Shown: positions 12,001 through 23,136 of the stretch, one piece after another | How the letters are laid out: the number at the start of each line of letters is the position of its first letter | Position numbering within the stretch: the first letter of the stretch is position 1 | Assembly: GCA_003117195.1 (NCBI GenBank) | Contig: BDSI01000071.1 | Coordinates: forward strand, 585,320-649,319 | Length of the DNA stretch: 64,000 nucleotides | From: Eudorina sp. 2006-703-Eu-15 | Taxonomy: Eukaryota; Chlorophyta; Chlorophyceae; Chlamydomonadales; Volvocaceae | Direction of reading: 5' to 3' | Notes under the pieces: generated by a model | Told to the model about the DNA's origin: nothing | Seen by the model: the letters and a program-made list of their open reading frames with translations, nothing else | The model's database searches: none | Translations under genes and position numbers: made by a program

Positions 12001-14361
12001 CGCGCACGCAGTTCAACCAGCCAATCAAATCGCACGGTATGTTCCCACCTGCTGGCTTGACGTGTTGGGAAGCCGCCGCGCCGCCGTCCTCATCAGCAGA
12101 GCCGTACTTGGTCGTTAGCGACCTTGCCTGCCGTACTGCAACCAATTACTCGACAGGACATTCACACAAAGCACCCCTCCCTTTGTCCCAGAAGGCGGTC
12201 GCATGCGGCTGTTGCAGATGACCTATCGAAGTCCCGGACCCTGCCCGCCCCGCTCCGAACGCTACAACCTTTTCCTCTGTTCGTTGTTATCCGCCGCCGC
12301 TCCAGGCCCCGAGTATCTTGACTGGTACTTGACGCCCACGCAGCGCGCGGTTCGGATCCAGCAGAATGAGCCGTGGGTTAGGATCACGGCGCGTCCTCAT
12401 CAACGGACGAATGCGTGGACCGGCACCTGCAGCAGCGGCGCTGCGAGTTTAGGAAACCTTGGGTACGGGTACGGCAAGGAAGGGGTCACATCAAAGCGCG
12501 GCATTCATCACCCAAAGATCAGTTCTGCTTCTGCGCAATAATAAACGACGGTCGACTCGGCCAAGGATGAGCATACCGCACACAGCCATTGCGAAATGCC
12601 GTGTCCAGGCCGACGTGCCATACAGACGTACAGACCCACCGACCCACGGGTCACGGCGCTCAACCCCGCCGCGCACGCAGTTCAACCAGCCAATCAAATC
12701 GCACGGTATGTTCCCACCTGCTGGCTTGACGTGTTGGGAAGCCGCCGCGCCGCCGTCCTCATCAGCAGAGCCGTACTTGGTCGTTAGCGACCTTGCCTGC
12801 CGTACTGCAACCAATTACTCGACAGGACATTCACACAAAGCACCCCTCCCTTTGTCCCAGAAGGCGGTCGCATGCGGCTGTTGCAGATGACCTATCGAAG
12901 TCCCGGACCCTGCCCGCCCCGCTCCGAACGCTACAACCTTTTCCTCTGTTCGTTGTTATCCGCCGCCGCTCCAGGCCCCGAGTGTCTTGACTGGTACTTG
13001 ACGCCCACGCAGCGCGCCGTGGGTTAGGATCACGGCGCGTCCTCATCAACGGACGAATGCGTGGACCGGCACCTGCAGCAGCGGCGCTGCGAGTTTAGGA
13101 AACCTTGGGTACGGGTACGGCAAGGAAGGGGTCACATCGAAGCGCGGCATTCATCACCCAAAGATCAGTTCTGCTTCTGCGCAATAATAAACGACGGTCG
13201 ACTCGGCCAAGGATGAGCATACCGCACACAGCCATTGCGAAATGCCGTGTCCAGGCCGACGTGCCATACAGACGTACAGACCCACCGACCCACGGGTCAC
13301 GGCGCTCAACCCCGCCGCGCACGCAGTTCAACCAGCCAATCAAATCGCACGGTATGTTCCCACCTGCTGGCTTGACGTGTTGGGAAGCCGCCGCGCCGCC
13401 GTCCTCATCAGCAGAGCCGTACTTGGTCGTTAGCGACCTTGCCTGCCGTACTGCAACCAATTACTCGACAGGACATTCACACAAAGCACCCCTCCCTTTG
13501 TCCCAGAAGGCGGTCGCATGCGGCTGTTGCAGATGACCTATCGAAGTCCCGGACCCTGCCCGCCCCGCTCCGAACGCTACAACCTTTTCCTCTGTTCGTT
13601 GTTATCCGCCGCCGCTCCAGGCCCCGAGTGTCTTGACTGGTACTTGACGCCCACGCAGCGCGCCGTGGGTTAGGATCACGGCGCGTCCTCATCAACGGAC
13701 GAATGCGTGGACCGGCACCTGCAGCAGCGGCGCTGCGAGTTTAGGAAACCTTGGGTACGGGTACGGCAAGGAAGGGGTCACATCAAAGCGCGGCATTCAT
13801 CACCCAAAGATCAGTTCTGCTTCTGCGCAATAATAAACGACGGTCGACTCGGCCAAGGATGAGCATACCGCACACAGCCATTGCGAAATGCCGTGTCCAG
13901 GCCGACGTGCCATACAGACGTACAGGCCCACCGACCCACGGGTCACGGCGCTCAACCCCGCCGCGCACGCAGTTCAACCAGCCAATCAAATCGCACGGTA
14001 TGTTCCCACCTGCTGGCTTGACGTGTTGGGAAGCCGCCGCGCCGCCGTCCTCATCAGCAGAGCCGTACTTGGTCGTTAGCGACCTTGCCTGCCGTACTGC
14101 AACCAATTACTCGACAGGACATTCACACAAAGCACCCATCCCTTTGTCCCAGAAGGCGGTCGCATGCGGCTGTTGCAGATGACCTATCGAAGTCCCGGAC
14201 CCTGCCCGCCCCGCTCCGAACGCTACAACCTTTTCCTCTGTTCGTTGTTATCCGCCGCCGCTCCAGGCCCCGAGTGTCTTGACTGGTACTTGACGCCCAC
14301 GCAGCGCGCGGTTCGGATCCAGCAGGATGAGCCATGGGTTAGGATCACGGCGCGTGGACCT
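6072..14361. repeat. Satellite array: 12 full monomers of 646/669 bp plus one truncated
   Basis: Monomers start (at CAGACGTACAG) at 6072, 6741, 7409, 8055, 8701, 9347, 10016, 10662, 11308, 11954, 12623, 13269 and 13915. The spacings are 669, 668, 646, 646, 646, 669, 646, 646, 646, 669, 646, 646. Long (L) monomers carry 23 bp (GGTTCGGATCCAGCAGAATG plus flank) that short (S) ones lack. The order is L-L-S-S-S-L-S-S-S-L-S-S-L(truncated), so much of the array repeats as a 2,607-bp four-monomer block. The last copy degenerates from about 14345. Monomers differ by only a few substitutions. Each has overlapping open frames on both strands, but indels break them and the differences are mostly amino-acid changing, so the array is treated as non-coding. 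Confidence 0.97.
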
Positions 14362-16000
14362 GCAGCAGCGGCCGTGCAAGATATCGGCATTGGTGCATCT
14401 GTGCCCATTTTTGCTGTTGAAATATCATGGTGTTCAATAAGTCGGCAACCATGCAATTTTTTATTCTCGCACAATAAGTACCACACCATCACGACTATAT
14501 CCTGGGGGACCCATTCGCAAATTTCTCGTGACATAGAACAAAGATTTAGCAGTGAAATCGTCCGGCAGGCGTCGTGCCACTTTCGCTTCTCGTGAAGCCT
14601 TCAGGCAGTGAATGGCTCGACATTCCTATCAAGCATCACTTCATCGGTTGTGTAATCATTCCAAACCTTACCAATTGATATGTACCTCGCTCGAATAGTT
14701 CATGATTGTAACGGCCGTGCGACCTCGACATGGAAATGCTCACTTCCGAAGCATGTCACTTGCCGCTATGCAGAGAAGAGCCGTCGCAGCTACTGGCGCA
14801 GCATGTTGATCCACCTTGCATTACATCCAGTTTCTCCGCGTTGGAAACGGTCTGACTGGCCCTGGGGATGCAAAGACGACGTCGGCCTTCCCATATGCCG
14901 TGTGCTCAACAGATCGCGAGCCTGGCCAGCGGTGAAGACCTATCAAAATTCATTGAATCACAAAGCTCCGTTTGCGTCTTAAGGTCACGTAAGCTGCGTC
15001 CAGCTGTTGCATTTTTTGGTATGGGTCTGCACTTTCAAGTTATAAAAATTGGTGAGGAGCCTTTCATAAATTGATTTGTGTTTGTAAAGCTACACGGTAC
15101 CAAGAGCTGACAAGGAATGGAGAGCAAGAAGTTTTTGCCCCGTCGTCGACGCCGTACCCTGCCATACTAAATGAAGGACTTCATGAAAGTAGGTTACAAT
15201 ATCATGATCCTAAGAATACTGGTTACCTAAACTATATCATGCGCAACCTGCCACGCTGATCACGGTTGTCTAGCCCGAAAACCGGTGCACACGTCAGCAG
15301 CGCTGCGGTTGGCAAGGTGCGAAACCGCGCTTAACAACATGTACCGTCAAACCTTCCGTCAAACATGGTAGCGCACGCTGTCCTGGGGTTGCGGGCTGCA
15401 CCCTCCGATGCGCTGTCAAACGCCAGGACTGCAGGACTGCCAGGGACTGCCTACCTGCCAGCCATTAAATAAAATAACTTATCGACCGCAACCAAACACA
15501 ACGCACGTTTGCCCGCACGCAGCCGCATCCGCCCCGGGCGGGTCCCCTGCTGCTCCCCACCAACAACGCACACAGATTCCAGATCATCAGGCATCAGGGA
15601 AGGCGCGTACGGCAAAATACGGATGACAAAGGTTCGCTACGTGCAACACCATCACATCCGATGACCGACAGGCCCCACGTGACGCCTTTCCCAGCATTCC
15701 CAACGCGATGCACGGGAACCGGCGCACCCGAATCTATCTCAAACTGATAGATAAGTACAGACCTGGCGCTCCGCAGTTGTAAGAAGGCGCGTGTTACGAG
15801 GAGGACGGTCGGTCACATTCGCGCCCTGAACAAGGGGCCGTGTCAGCAAACCCAGCCACAGCAACAATCAACCCATATCGTTGCACGCGCCATTCCAAGT
15901 CTGTGCACGGCGTTGGCAGGTGCGCGGAACGCCGATGCTGTGGGCCTAGACACGTGCATCATCTGATCCTCTGATTGTGTATGTGCGCGGCATCACGTAA
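14362..16000. other. Gene-poor, less GC-rich interval after the satellite
   Basis: Sequence composition changes abruptly at the array edge. Short open frames exist (for example plus 14680-14982, 100 codons) but show no recognised domain or convincing splice sites. It may hold decayed mobile DNA. No function is proposed. Confidence 0.4.
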
Positions 16001-16029
16001 GGCATCGTCCTCCGTAGCAGCGCTGAGGC

Positions 16030-18400
16030 GGGCCGCGTCCCCTCCCTCTCCCCTCGCGTTCTGTACTCCGAGGAGTGGCCGCCCACCACGCCGCCCACTC
16101 CGCAAACGTCAGCCACCCCTTGGCCCGACCCCTGCCGGCGGCAGTGACGGCGGAGGGCGGGTCGCGGGAGTGCAGCGGCAGCAGGAGGAGGCGCCGCTCG
16201 TCCTCACCCAGCGGCGGCACGCCCGCCTCCTGCGGCACGGCGCCCGAGGCGGCGGATTTCGGACTGTCGTTAGGTGGCAGTTGGGTCGCGTAATGATGCC
16301 GCGTGGTCACGGCCAAGATTCCAATGCTGACACTCCAGGGAGAACTCCCTGACGCCGCCCAGAGACGAGAGATCCGCCGAGTGGCTCACCATCGACCGGG
16401 ACATGAAAAAGGCGGGCGCCAGTGCCGTACGTGCTTCGCTCACCTGCAGCAGACGCCGCAGCTCGTACTCCCCGATCCGGCAGCCCCTGGAGCTGTCGCC
16501 GTACCTACATACGTACCGTACACACGGCCGCGGGACGACAGCACACGCACCCCATGCGGAATGCAGCTTTTCGAGTCCATTCGAGATCTGGGTCGAACGC
16601 AGCCGACCAAGCCCAGCCCGCACAGCGCACCCCACCTGCTAACCCGCAGTCACTGCAGCCCTCCCTACCTTCGGTCGTCACCACCAACTTTAACCCCCAT
16701 CCATGTGGCTCTGTCAGCAACACCAGCAGCAGTCCCATCCATGCCCTCGCTGCCCGGCCCCTACAAGGTTCCGGGCTTGCGGCCCGGACCCCCACCGCGT
16801 CCGTCCATAGTCGTACTGCTGCACCGCCCATGTCCACATTTGTACAGCATACGGCAAATAGACGCACCTGGCGTACATGGCGTACATGGCTGCTGCCGCC
16901 GCTGCGTCCTCCGGGGCCAGTCCCAGCTCCGAAACCGCGTCGAAGCCGTCGCGGACCGCCGCCCCCTCCCGCAGCACAAAGTACGCGTCCAGGCTGCTGC
17001 TGCTGCTGCTCGCGGGTGTTCGACGGACTTGGCGCCGGCGTTGTGGGGGCAGGCCAGCGGCTGCTGCTGCGCCCGGGACGACAGCGAGGCCGCAGAGGGC
17101 GACGACACCGCCTCTGTAACTGTGACAGGGGTGGACGGTCCTACGGCCTCTGGGACGATTGCCCGTGCTGGGGACAGCGCGGCGGATGCTGCTGAGGTCG
17201 CGGCCTGGCGCTTGACGTGCCGCATGGCTGCAGCGCTGGCCTGGAAGACCAGCTGCCGGGAGGCGTGGCGGCGGGCTGCCACTGCGGCGGTGAGGGGTTG
17301 GCGAAGGCTCGCGGGGACCAGCCGCAGCGGATGATGCTCCGGAGCCGCCGGGGCTGCGTCCGCCCGCTCCCAGGGTCGGGTTGGAAGGGCCCAGCGTGGC
17401 CTGGATGAGAACTCCGTGCCAGCACGCGAGGTCCTGATCAGGCAACACAGGCGGCATGGGCCATGTGACGGAACACGCAGGTGAGCGCGGAGCAGCAGAA
17501 GAGAACCCGGTAGCAGCAGGGCACACAGGACCTACCCCCGGTACCGTTGTAGCCAGGGGCAGCGACGAAGGAGGCGGAGGAGGAATTTCCCGTAATTTCC
17601 CAAGACGCGGTGCAGGTGACATGTGACCTCTTGGGCAGGCTGCGGCGGACCTCCTTAAGGGGCCGTGTTCAAGGATGAATCATGAACGTCACAATGCGAA
17701 CCCCGTGTCCAATGCACGACACCTTGCGTCGTATGGCCGCCCCAATGCGCCCCATGCCCCGCCTCCAGATCCCCGTACGGTAACGCGGTACGTCCCTCAC
17801 CCGCATGGCCAGCAGCACCAGCTCCGCCCGGTTGGAGAACTTCAGGGCGGCCCGCCCTACCCGCACCACCCGACCTGCGGGGCCGGAGAGGCACCAGCGG
17901 CATGCCGCATGCGATATCGGGATACGGCAGCCGCGCACTACACGGACAGGTTGCTCAGGGAGGTATTGGATCTGGAGGGAGGGAAACTTCCAGGCGAACC
18001 CAGACCAAAGGGGAAAAGGGCGGGGGCGCGGGCGCGGGCGGGTAGGTGGGTATGGGGCCATACGGCAACGCATCACTGCACCCCAGACCCCGAGCTCCGT
18101 ATGTTGAGAACAACGCCGGTGCCTGGCCGATGTGTGACTGGAATTGTTTCTCGTTTCAACACCTTCCCGGACCCGTTCCCGCACCCCTTCCCGCACCCCT
18201 TCCGCGACCCCTTCCGCGACCCCCTCCCGGACCCCTTCCGCGACCCCTTCCCGGACCCCTTCCCGGACGACCCGCTTAAACATCATCGCTCCGGCCTCCA
18301 CCTCGTCCGGCATCCGCATGCCATGCGTTCAAGCAGCGTCGGAAGTATTCACTGGTCGAGATCAGCACGGCCGCGTGAGCGGGATACACGACGGAGCCAG
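16030..18400 (-). pseudogene. BTB/POZ-like gene fragments, apparently frameshifted
   Basis: Exon-like pieces occur on the minus strand. Around 18330-18397 the translation includes SVVYPAHAAVLISTSEYFRR, the shape of the BTB core 'xxHxxxLxxxSxYFxxxL'. Directly downstream, 18269-18321 reads MPDEVEAGAMMFKRVV, as expected for the next BTB strand and helix, but in a different frame, and it runs straight into a 12-bp tandem repeat (VREG/VAEG). Further pieces are 17801-17874 (FSNRAELVLLAMR), about 16868-17010 (LDAYFVLREGAAVRDGFDAV) and 16444-16492, each ending at a GT donor. I could not join them into one open model. It may be a decayed gene, a sequencing error at about 18325, or a misread intron. 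BTB proteins typically act as substrate adaptors for cullin-3 ligases. Confidence 0.35.
18168..18272. repeat. 12-bp tandem repeat
   Basis: About nine units of CCTTCCCGCACC/CCTTCCGCGACC type. On the minus strand they read as tetrapeptides VREG/VAEG directly after the BTB-like segment. Confidence 0.85.
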
Positions 18401-18849
18401 GGGGCAGGACGCTGAGCGGCTTCGATCTGGTGGCTGTGGCTTTGGTTGCGGTGGCAGCCGGGGCCCTTGGCCGACTACGGCCGACTCTGTTGACGGTGCG
18501 GCGCACGCTGACTTGCCGTATGAGGCGGCCTGCGCATGCCGGGCGCCCCGAGACGCCTTCGCGGTGCCTCTCGGGGCCGCGTCCTGCAGCTCCAAGGTTG
18601 CTGCTGCGCGATGGCCAGGCTGCGCCGTTGGCGAGACCGACGGAGGTATCGCTGCCTTGGCTTGCTGTCGCCCCGGCATACCAGGGCACCATGCTTCGCG
18701 TCATTCGGCGGCTTGTATCGGGGGAAAGGGGAGCAAAGCAGGACGGGCCGGCATCTTCGCGAGCGCCACCTCCGAGCTCGGCTGGAATGCATCTCGGTTG
18801 AATTATAAATGTAATGCCCGACCATTTTTCATTTTGTCAAAGGGTTGAG

Positions 18850-19697
18850 AAATCTAGACGCTCCATGCTGGGCCTTGAAGTCAGTCCTTCGACGGGCAGT
18901 TAGTACGGGACGGTTCGAAAAACTCTTTGAGCCTGTCACATAAAACATTAAACTATATAAGTTGGATGTTACAACGAAATGTTACGCTGGCGGCAGCTCC
19001 TGACGACACGGAGCACGTCGCAAGAATGAGCAGATGCCAGTGCGTAAAAGTCAATTACAATTTATTATGTTGAACTCATCAATCTTGTCACACATCACAG
19101 AAAAAGCTTGTACAATTTCAGCACGTCATCAGAAGTACGATTATAACTGAATCGCCCGACCGAACGCATATATGCAGTTCCTTATAAAGACGAGAGTCAT
19201 GGCTTTATTACCTATCATACAGTGCCATGCGTCCTGGCGCAGCCACCTCATGGTGCGACTATACGACGCGATGGTCCCGGAGGGCCAGCCAGCCGTTCGA
19301 ACACCGGATGAAGGTCAAAATGACCCAGGCACTCTACCTCCTTGTGCATGCTGCGGCAAAGGTCATCGCACACGCTCGCAAACCTCCCTCCGACGACCGT
19401 CGTGACACTGCCGACACCAACGACTGTGTACGGAGGGACCGCATCCGACATTGCATGTTATGTTTTAAGTGGGTGAGGAAGGACAGCGTTTCAAGGGGCC
19501 GCAGGCGAGAGGGTACGGTCGCCGGCACATTGCTTGGTGGGATGGGTGGCCGGTGCAGGCCACCGGTGCAGCGCGCCTGCCGTTCCAGGGTCACTCCAAC
19601 CCATCGTTCGTGCCGGAGCCCGCGTCGCCACGTCAGGACAGTAGTTTCGACGGCAGTTGTTGGACATTTCGCAGCATCTGTGTAGGTACCACGTCAG
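18850..19697. other. No gene recognised
   Basis: AT-richer start (18850-19200), then mixed sequence. It contains short frames on both strands without family resemblance. Confidence 0.4.
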
Positions 19698-19935
19698 ATT
19701 ATGCCAACCCGCCGGCGTACTCGACTAGCCAGCTCGGCACACCGCACCGCACCGCACCGCACCCGGCATCCTTCGCGACACATGGGAGGGCAGCACGGAA
19801 GGAGAACGTCCTGGTCATGCGGGCAGCTGTTGATCCCCCCCAAGGGTGCTTGTGAGCCTCCCACAACGCTGCTTGGCAAGCTAGAGGCAAGGCGATCGAG
19901 CCTTGCCAGGCCCCCCTTCGTGGCGCGCTTGCGTG
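19698..19935. repeat. Dispersed repeat, copy 2
   Basis: Direct copy of 4853-5093, almost identical through the shared block. It is followed at 19940-19985 by only about three units of the GCGACGGCTGTTTGT minisatellite, compared with about 30 in copy 1. Confidence 0.85.
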
Positions 19936-19989
19936 GCGAGCAGCGACGGCTGTTTGCAGCGACGGCTATTTATGGCGACGGCTGCTTTG

Positions 19990-20086
19990 CTCGCTGGGTA
20001 GAGATGCATACGTAGATCAACCACCGCTAGTAGTGGAGGTCGCGCGCCCCTAAAGATGTACAGCTTGATTGCAGACCAGCCAGCGC
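19990..20086. repeat. Dispersed repeat tail, copy A
   Basis: The segment from CTCGCTGGGTAGAGATGC to GCAGACCAGCCAGCGC recurs at 23025-23136 with small indels. It shares the core CGCTAGTAGTGGAGGTCGCG. Confidence 0.85.
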
Positions 20087-20715
20087 TCCACAGTCCACAC
20101 ACGTGAAGCAGGGGGTGAGGTGTACAGAGGGCGCGAAGAAACAAGCAACGAGTGGGGAATAATAAGCTGACCAAGCATTCTAAACAGCCGTGCGCCACCG
20201 CATCCTTTGACCAAATGTCAGTAAACGGCATACCGTACATGGGGGGGATCGGGGGGATGGGGTCTAGGCGTGTCCGGGAAGACGGCGCGGTGCCGGATCG
20301 GATCGGACGATTGTTCCACTATGCCATTTTCAGCAATAGCAGTGGCTCCAGTCAGCAAACTAAGGCTGGACCTTCTGTGTGCCCAACGGCCGCCGCATTA
20401 GGTTTCCTTGCATATACTCATGCTTCACACTGTACATTGACGCAATACTTCGACTTATGATAGCCAAACTCTATGTGAACACCAACCTTAAAGATCCTGC
20501 TGAGTGGATTTCCTTGGTTCCGTCAGGTTCCGTTCAAATGTGACAGACGTGTTTGGTGTCTTCTTCATTATTATTATTTTTTCCTCTTCGTAGGAAATAG
20601 ATATATGAAGCACTTTGGGGGCGCATGGAGTACGTACGAATCATCCATGAAGATGATACGAAGTACCTATGAAGATACGAAGTAGCATGTGAAGATAAGT
20701 CCGTTCCACGAGTAA
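20087..20715. other. No gene recognised
   Basis: Unique sequence with scattered short frames. It ends in a stretch repeating GATACGAAGTA-like words near 20650-20690. Confidence 0.4.
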
Positions 20716-20717
20716 GG

Positions 20718-20830
20718 TCGGGGCCCCCTTTAAGGCGCGCCTTAAAGGGGGGCCCGCCCTGAAAGAGGGGGCCCCGCCTTAAAGGGGGCCACCGCCCTGA
20801 AAGTGGGGGCCCCGCCTTAAAGGGGGCCCC
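20718..20830. repeat. G/C-block repeats with palindrome upstream of a small Cys-rich gene
   Basis: Several copies of GCCTTAAAGGGGGCC/GCCCTGAAAG words in both orientations. A perfect palindrome of about 28 bp is centred near 20738 (CCCCCTTTAAGGC and its reverse complement). It lies about 35-145 bp before the TATA-like box of the gene at 20978, so a regulatory role is possible but unproven. Confidence 0.6.
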
Positions 20831-20864
20831 GCCCGCGACCGCCGTACATGCATTCATCAATGGC

Positions 20865-20872
20865 CATATAAA
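20865..20872 (+). promoter_or_regulatory. TATA-like box for the Cys-rich gene
   Basis: CATATAAA lies 106 bp before the ATG at 20978, a plausible core promoter position for a gene with an 80-nt leader. Confidence 0.45.
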
Positions 20873-20977
20873 CCCCGCTCGCTCCTGCCACGAGGAAGCA
20901 TCCCCAGGGCACTAATACATTTATACGTTCCCATCCTCACTACTGTTAACTGCAGCACCAGCAGCAGTACCGACAAC

Positions 20978-21187
20978 ATGGGCTTCGGCGACTGGCTCGG
21001 ATCCGTGGGCGTTCCCTGCAAGGACTTCCCCAACGGCTGCCAATGTGGCCAGTGCAGGCGTGCCCGGGGCACGCATTCATCTGTGGGCACCGCCGTCGGA
21101 GGTTACTACGGGTTCCCGTGCAGGGACTATGGCTCCGGTTGCGGCTGCTCCCAGTGCCAGACGTTCCGCGACAAGAACAGGAAGTAG
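20978..21187 (+). CDS. Small Cys-rich two-repeat protein, 69 aa, family unknown
   Basis: The intronless frame begins with a clear ATG and ends with TAG. The protein is built of two related modules: GVPCKDFPNGCQCGQCR (residues 11-27) and GFPCRDYGSGCGCSQCQ (residues 45-61). Both follow C-x6-C-x-C-x2-C preceded by G-[VF]-P, with K/R-D-F/Y after the first Cys; all eight Cys fall in the modules. There is no signal peptide or membrane segment. The regular CxC-x2-C spacing suggests metal binding or disulfide pairing, but I do not recognise the family. A TATA-like box precedes it, and a TGTAA signal is found only at 21718-21722. Modular duplication in so short a frame is hard to get by chance, which supports real coding. 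Confidence 0.6.
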   Translation: MGFGDWLGSVGVPCKDFPNGCQCGQCRRARGTHSSVGTAVGGYYGFPCRDYGSGCGCSQCQTFRDKNRK

Positions 21188-23024
21188 CCATCGATGGAGA
21201 CAGGGCGAGGCGTCCGTCTTGATTGGCTGGAGGTAAGATAGAATTAGGCGCAAGCAGCGCGCGCGCGACACACCCTTTCCTGAACCGCTTTCGATTATTT
21301 ATCTCCGCAGTACGCCTGCGGTTACATGCGAGCCCCTCAATAAAAACGGCGGATCATGACTGCCTGCTTTCAAATGCCGGTGTTGCTTTATTCGTTAATT
21401 ATTTATTTGTTTGTCAACACGGTTATCACATGTCTGCATGCGGCTCCAACCAAAAAAGGCGGCCGTCGTCAAATCAAATCTCTTGCACCTACCAGCACCT
21501 ACCTTTGGAAGTTTAATGTCTTTGGTGTTGCTCATCATGTATACTTTTGTATCTTTACAATTCCTCAACAAACATCGGCGCATAGATATCATACGTAGCT
21601 AGGCAGGGCGGGGCCCGGATATTGCAAGCTGAGACCTACCGCTACCCGCCGCCCGCCTGCTGCTGCACGTCGCATTCCGCAGTGGCAGTGCGCGCCTACG
21701 CTCTCTTAATAATTATTTGTAACGAACATTATTACGAATATGCATGTGCGACTGCAGGTGGCTGCGCACAATCGCGTGACAAGTACGCGACATCATCACC
21801 TGAGATGCTGCTGCTTGCGAGTGAACACCAGCAACCAGGTCCCTCCAGTGCGCGCTGCTGCTACATACTGGATGTCGATGGAGGCAAACAAAAGAATCCA
21901 CCAGCGGCAGTAGTGTTCGTTGCAGCCTCCCTCCCTGGCTGCCGGCCGGTTCCGTCGTCCATGGCGGTGATGTTCGTGGTATGTATGCCGGCGCAGCGCT
22001 GGACGAATGGCTGCTGAGTGAGCTGATCCTAGCTGGCATCTATCGCTGCAGGTGGAAGTGCTTGTGCTTGTGCTTGTCTTTGATTTGCTTGCTTGGGGTA
22101 CGGCTGCTGATGATGGGTGTGCGTGCATGATGTATTTTAGTGACGACCCCACTTCGCGCCGACATACACTCTGTCTGGATACGCGGCAGGATGGGACGCG
22201 TGCGCCGTACGATGCATATTATGTACGGCACGCAGCAACAGAGCGAGGGGTGCATATGTATCAGTATTTGCATCGATCGATTTCCGTGACGCTTTAAGCA
22301 TACAGCAAGCAAGCTTGCTTGCTTGCCTGCTGTGTCACGTGTCGCCAGCCAAACATGCCGGCATACATCGGCAGACCGGGTAAAGCAGGCAAGGTCCTGC
22401 AGCGACACGTCCCGACATACATACATACATATGTGCATACCTCTGACACAGACAAGCAAGCATGTACGGCACGCACGCCCATGGGATGAGCGAAGTGCTT
22501 CCCTGCTGCTGCCCCGCGCAATCCTTATTAGTATGACTTTGTATTTGTTTGCGTAGCAGTGCGTACCGCCGTCTATCTGATATGCGCTGCCGGGCGTATG
22601 TACTTGCGTGTGTGGTGGTTGCTTGATTGCGTGGGCGGGGTCGTCGTCGATCCTCGCAAGTTCCATCCCCTGCTGCTGGTTCGTACGTACCGCCGCCGCT
22701 GGTTCCGCTGGTACCGCTGGTCGTCGTCGGGCTGTTCGGTGGAGATACCCGCGAGAGATAGACCTACTTGGCTGTAAATCCCCTACACATAAAAGGATCT
22801 CAGCAATTCGGGCGGGTTTCGGGTATCTGCTGTTTCCGTCGCCACCATCGGCTACTGCGCTGGACTTCACTTCTCGCGGCTCAGTTCTCTTTAACACACA
22901 TACAATGCAGCCGCCAGCCTCAGCCAGCCTCTCCGTCCGTCCGTCCGTCCAGCCGTGCATTCCTCGCTCGTGTCCTCACCCTCGTGCCAGTTACACCTAC
23001 CCGTCATTCCAGACGTATCGGCTG
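21188..23024. other. No clear gene; 3' flank of the Cys-rich gene
   Basis: Holds a possible TGTAA signal at 21718-21722, microsatellite-like patches (GCTTG near 22310; CCGT near 22935) and a copy of short dispersed family C near 22857-22905. A 306-codon minus frame (22040-22960) is low complexity and unsupported. Confidence 0.4.
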
Positions 23025-23136
23025 CTCGCTGGGTAGAGATGCGTACGTACGTAGATCACCTACCGCTAGTAGTGGAGGTCGCGCGCCCCTAAAGCTATAT
23101 GTGATGTACAGCAGGTTAATTGCAGACCAGCCAGCG
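23025..23136. repeat. Dispersed repeat tail, copy B
   Basis: Second copy of the 19990-20086 segment, same orientation. It has extra GTAC near the start and a short insertion before TGTACAGC. Confidence 0.85.

Noticed and set aside
6577..14182. 143-codon plus-strand frame repeated in each satellite monomer (and 100-121-codon minus frames)
   Set aside because: Several frames are open on both strands at once, differences between copies are mostly amino-acid changing, and the 23-bp and 1-bp indels shift other frames. No start context, intron or homology supports coding.
6072..14361. CRISPR-like direct repeats
   Set aside because: Units of 646-669 bp are contiguous tandem satellite without unique spacers or cas genes.
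16303..17334. 343-codon plus-strand frame
   Set aside because: Lies opposite exon-like minus-strand pieces with proper donors, has low-complexity content and no domain.
22040..22960. 306-codon minus-strand frame
   Set aside because: Begins in a CCGT microsatellite, crosses several repeats, and has no domain or codon pattern like neighbours.
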